This document shows positions 61,709-64,000 of a stretch of DNA of 64,000 nt, piece after piece. The first letter of the stretch is position 1. Each line of letters begins with the position of its first letter. This DNA comes from Chitinophaga rhizophila. GTDB lineage: Bacteria > Bacteroidota > Bacteroidia > Chitinophagales > Chitinophagaceae. Location: the NCBI RefSeq assembly GCF_019492185.1, contig NZ_JAICCF010000004.1:186001-250000 (forward strand), written 5' to 3'. Below the pieces are notes generated by a model. That model was given only the letters and a program-made list of their open reading frames with translations, ran no database searches and was not told where the DNA came from. A program made the translations under genes and the position numbers.

Positions 61709-62881
61709 ATGAGCACAATCACAGAATTAATCCATTCCATTCCCGTAGATCCTCACACAGGCGCTATCGCAGTACCCATTTACCAGACCTCTACTTTCGT
61801 GCAGGAAGCACCCGGCGTTAACAAGGGCTATGACTATGCCCGCACTAATAACCCAACTCGTGAAACGCTCGAAAAGATCGTTGCACAACTCGAAGCCGGC
61901 GCAACCGGTGCAGCCTTTTCCAGCGGATTAGCCGCTATTGACGCCATTCTTAAACTACTACAGTACGGTGACGAAATTGTTGCGGTAGACGATATCTACG
62001 GAGGGGCCTTCAGGTTGTTTAACAAAGTCTACCAGAAGTTCGGTATTAAAGTCACCTATGTCGATACTTCTGATGAACAGGCTATCTTCAATGCCATTAC
62101 GCCCAAAACGAAACTGATATGGCTGGAAACGCCGACCAATCCAACACTGAAAATATCCAATATTGCTGCTATTGCTAAAATAGCCCAGGCCAGCAAATGC
62201 CTCTTCTGTGTAGACAATACCTTCGCTTCTCCCGTACTACAGCAGCCTTTGACACTAGGTGCAGACATTGTTATTCATAGCGCTACCAAATACCTGGGCG
62301 GCCACAGTGACCTGATTGCCGGTGTGGTAGTCACAAAAACGCCGGAACTGGGTGCGGAAATCAAGTTTTACCAGAATGCCTGCGGCGCTATCCTGTCGCC
62401 ATTTGACAGCTTTTTGCTGATCCGTGGTATAGAAACGCTGCACCTGCGTGTCAGACAGCACTGTAGTAATGCACAGCGGGTAGCAGAACACCTTGCCGCT
62501 CATCCTTTGGTGGATAAAGTCTTTTATCCGGGTCTACCTTCACATCCGGGACATGAAATTGCCAGGCAGCAATCAAAAGGATTTGGCGGTATCGTATCCT
62601 TTACCTTGAAAGATGATACGGAAGCGGCGGCGCTGGCCTTCGTAACGGCGACGCAGTATTTCAAGCTTGCAGAAAGCCTTGGCGGTATTAAGAGTTTGTT
62701 ATGTCATCCTGCCGGCATGACCCACAAATCCATCCCTGATGAAACCCGCAGAGCCGCCGGTGTAGCGGATAGCCTGATCCGTTTGTCCGTTGGCCTGGAA
62801 GAACCTGAAGACCTCCTTTCAGACCTTGATCTTGCCTTTCATAAAATTCAGCAGGCGGCCGTCCCTGTTTTAAGTATATAG
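61709..62881 (+). CDS. Trans-sulfuration PLP enzyme (cystathionine gamma-synthase-like)
   Basis: A 390-residue Cys/Met metabolism PLP enzyme. The internal aldimine Lys194 is in HSATKYLGGHSD; other markers are YARTNNPTRETLE, FSSGLAAIDAIL, WLETPTNPTLKI and CVDNTFASP. Cystathionine gamma-synthase, gamma-lyase and O-acetylhomoserine sulfhydrylase are hard to tell apart by eye. Control by a SAM riboswitch favours a methionine biosynthetic role, namely gamma-synthase or sulfhydrylase. Confidence 0.9.
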   Translation: MSTITELIHSIPVDPHTGAIAVPIYQTSTFVQEAPGVNKGYDYARTNNPTRETLEKIVAQLEAGATGAAFSSGLAAIDAILKLLQYGDEIVAVDDIYGGAFRLFNKVYQKFGIKVTYVDTSDEQAIFNAITPKTKLIWLETPTNPTLKISNIAAIAKIAQASKCLFCVDNTFASPVLQQPLTLGADIVIHSATKYLGGHSDLIAGVVVTKTPELGAEIKFYQNACGAILSPFDSFLLIRGIETLHLRVRQHCSNAQRVAEHLAAHPLVDKVFYPGLPSHPGHEIARQQSKGFGGIVSFTLKDDTEAAALAFVTATQYFKLAESLGGIKSLLCHPAGMTHKSIPDETRRAAGVADSLIRLSVGLEEPEDLLSDLDLAFHKIQQAAVPVLSI

Positions 62882-62929
62882 TTTCGTAGTTTGCAGTTTC
62901 TGGTGATCCAGAATTGCAAATTGTTAACT

Positions 62930-64000
62930 ATGCTTAAACTGGTAATTTTCAGTGTTTGCCTGTCCGCTATATCTTTGTGTACCAACGCGCAACAGCAAAC
63001 TTCTTACATAATACAAGATGTTACTTTGATTGACGGGAGCGGGGGAGAAGCCCGTTCCCATGTCAGTCTGGTAATCAAAGACGATACCATCGCTGCCATA
63101 CTGCCCGCCGGCACCAACTATCCCATTAAGGGCACGGAGGAAATTAACGGTAGCGGTAAGACGATCATGCCGCTGATGGTAGATGCACACTGCCATGTCG
63201 GTTTGCTGAAAGGCACTTCTATCGGTGCACAGCATTTCACCCCTGATAATGTATCCCGCCAGCTTGTCCAATACCTCCAATACGGTGTAGGTACCGTATT
63301 AAGCCTGGGTACCGACCAGCCTAACGGTTTCCTTCTGCGTGACGCTTCCCGGGCAGAGATGCTGGGTGGCGCTTCCTATTACACCGCGGGTTTCGGCTTT
63401 GGCGCACCCCGTGGGGTACCGCCTGTTGCCTTCGGCCCCAGTATTCTGCGGCCCGGCAGTGCTGATGAAGCCCTCCAGCAGATGAGAAACCTTGTTACAC
63501 TCAAACCTGACTTTGTTAAAATATGGGTAGACGGCTCGCCCCGTATGCTGCCTGAGATTTACAGGGTGATCATAGCAGAAGCACACCTCCACAATATCAA
63601 AGTAGCCGCACACGTTTACTACCTGGAAGATGCCCGTCAGCTGGTGGACGCCGGTATAGATGTACTGGCACACAGCATACGTGACCAGGAAGTGGACGAT
63701 GCACTCATTCATGCAATGAAGCAGAAAAATGTCTGCTATATTCCTACGCTTTGTATAGAAGAATTTGGCTTATCCTATGGCGCAAGTAACCCCGGATGGT
63801 TCACCGATCCTTTTTTTATGCGCTCGCTCGAACCGGGCGTATGGGACCTGCTGAACAGTGATACCTACCGCAAACAACAGCAAGACGACAAAGAAAAAGA
63901 TCGTAAGATCAAGGCCTTTGCTATGGCTAAAAGAAACCTGCAGAAGCTGGATAGTGCAGGCGTCGTTATTGCCATGGGTACCGATTCCGGCGCGCAGCCG
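62930..64000 (+). CDS. Exported amidohydrolase (3' end outside window)
   Basis: The ATG at 62930 opens a signal peptide (MLKLVIFSVCLSAISLCTNA) and an amidohydrolase-superfamily barrel: IIQDVTLIDGSG, metal ligands in MVDAHCHVG, KVAAHVYYLEDA and VLAHSI, and GTDSGA near the right edge. The frame is open to the window end with at least 357 residues, so the last strands are missing. Imidazolonepropionase-like exported enzymes of this type are common in Bacteroidota; the substrate is not known. Confidence 0.88.
   Translation, partial: MLKLVIFSVCLSAISLCTNAQQQTSYIIQDVTLIDGSGGEARSHVSLVIKDDTIAAILPAGTNYPIKGTEEINGSGKTIMPLMVDAHCHVGLLKGTSIGAQHFTPDNVSRQLVQYLQYGVGTVLSLGTDQPNGFLLRDASRAEMLGGASYYTAGFGFGAPRGVPPVAFGPSILRPGSADEALQQMRNLVTLKPDFVKIWVDGSPRMLPEIYRVIIAEAHLHNIKVAAHVYYLEDARQLVDAGIDVLAHSIRDQEVDDALIHAMKQKNVCYIPTLCIEEFGLSYGASNPGWFTDPFFMRSLEPGVWDLLNSDTYRKQQQDDKEKDRKIKAFAMAKRNLQKLDSAGVVIAMGTDSGAQP

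Overview
The window looks like a chromosome segment of a Bacteroidota soil or plant-associated bacterium close to Chitinophaga. The evidence is the gene families (T9SS-sorted protein, FecR with no sigma factor beside it, STN and carboxypeptidase-like regulatory domains, BtuG-type lipoproteins beside btuB, GH92), the lack of Shine-Dalgarno sequences, several -7 boxes of the form TAnnTTTG, and a few well-supported TTG starts. No tRNA, rRNA, IS element, integrase or CRISPR array was seen.

Region 1 (1-18.2 kb, + strand) is one long operon for an extracellular contractile injection system (eCIS; Pvc/Afp/MAC-like). The order is: unknown partial protein, sheath, two tube proteins, a 56-residue DUF5908 protein, LysM protein, VgrG-like spike, PAAR tip, gp25, a giant baseplate-J wedge, a fibre/adhesin-like protein, a second large baseplate protein, tape measure and AAA+ ATPase. 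The cap and any toxin cargo are not in view; the left end is cut. Directly after the PAAR gene, the last 77 bp of that gene are repeated about five more times in decaying form.

Region 2 (18.2-25.5 kb) has two convergent L,D-transpeptidases sharing a terminator, the agmatine-to-putrescine pair aguB-aguA, and a repeat-rich LA_2272-like surface protein. Region 3 (25.5-31.7 kb) is a B12 uptake operon: cobalamin riboswitch, BtuG-like lipoprotein, BtuB-like receptor, second BtuG-like lipoprotein, surface lipoprotein. Region 4 (31.7-42.3 kb) holds a GH20-like enzyme, a cold-shock protein, an Old Yellow Enzyme, an NtrC-type regulator with an Hpt protein, a 0.8 kb array of alternating hairpin elements, a glycosyltransferase, a membrane-anchored receiver domain, an RhlE-like helicase, MscS and a VOC protein.

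Region 5 (42.3-54 kb) has a T9SS cargo protein, a 1025-residue OmpA-tailed mosaic surface protein, a GH92 mannosidase, an orphan FecR, a CPA1 antiporter, a LuxR-type regulator with a degenerate receiver, and a Tat-exported SGNH hydrolase. Region 6 (54-60.4 kb, - strand) is a tetR-tolC-adaptor-RND efflux cluster with two copies of a 14-bp candidate operator. Region 7 (60.4-64 kb) has an NAD-dependent epimerase, a SAM-I riboswitch with terminator ahead of a cystathionine gamma-synthase-type enzyme, and the start of an amidohydrolase cut by the window end.

The items most worth a second look are the hairpin array at 36.4-37.2 kb, the decaying PAAR-tail repeats at 6.1-6.5 kb, the receiver domain lacking its phospho-acceptor Asp, the membrane-anchored receiver, and the paired TetR operators.
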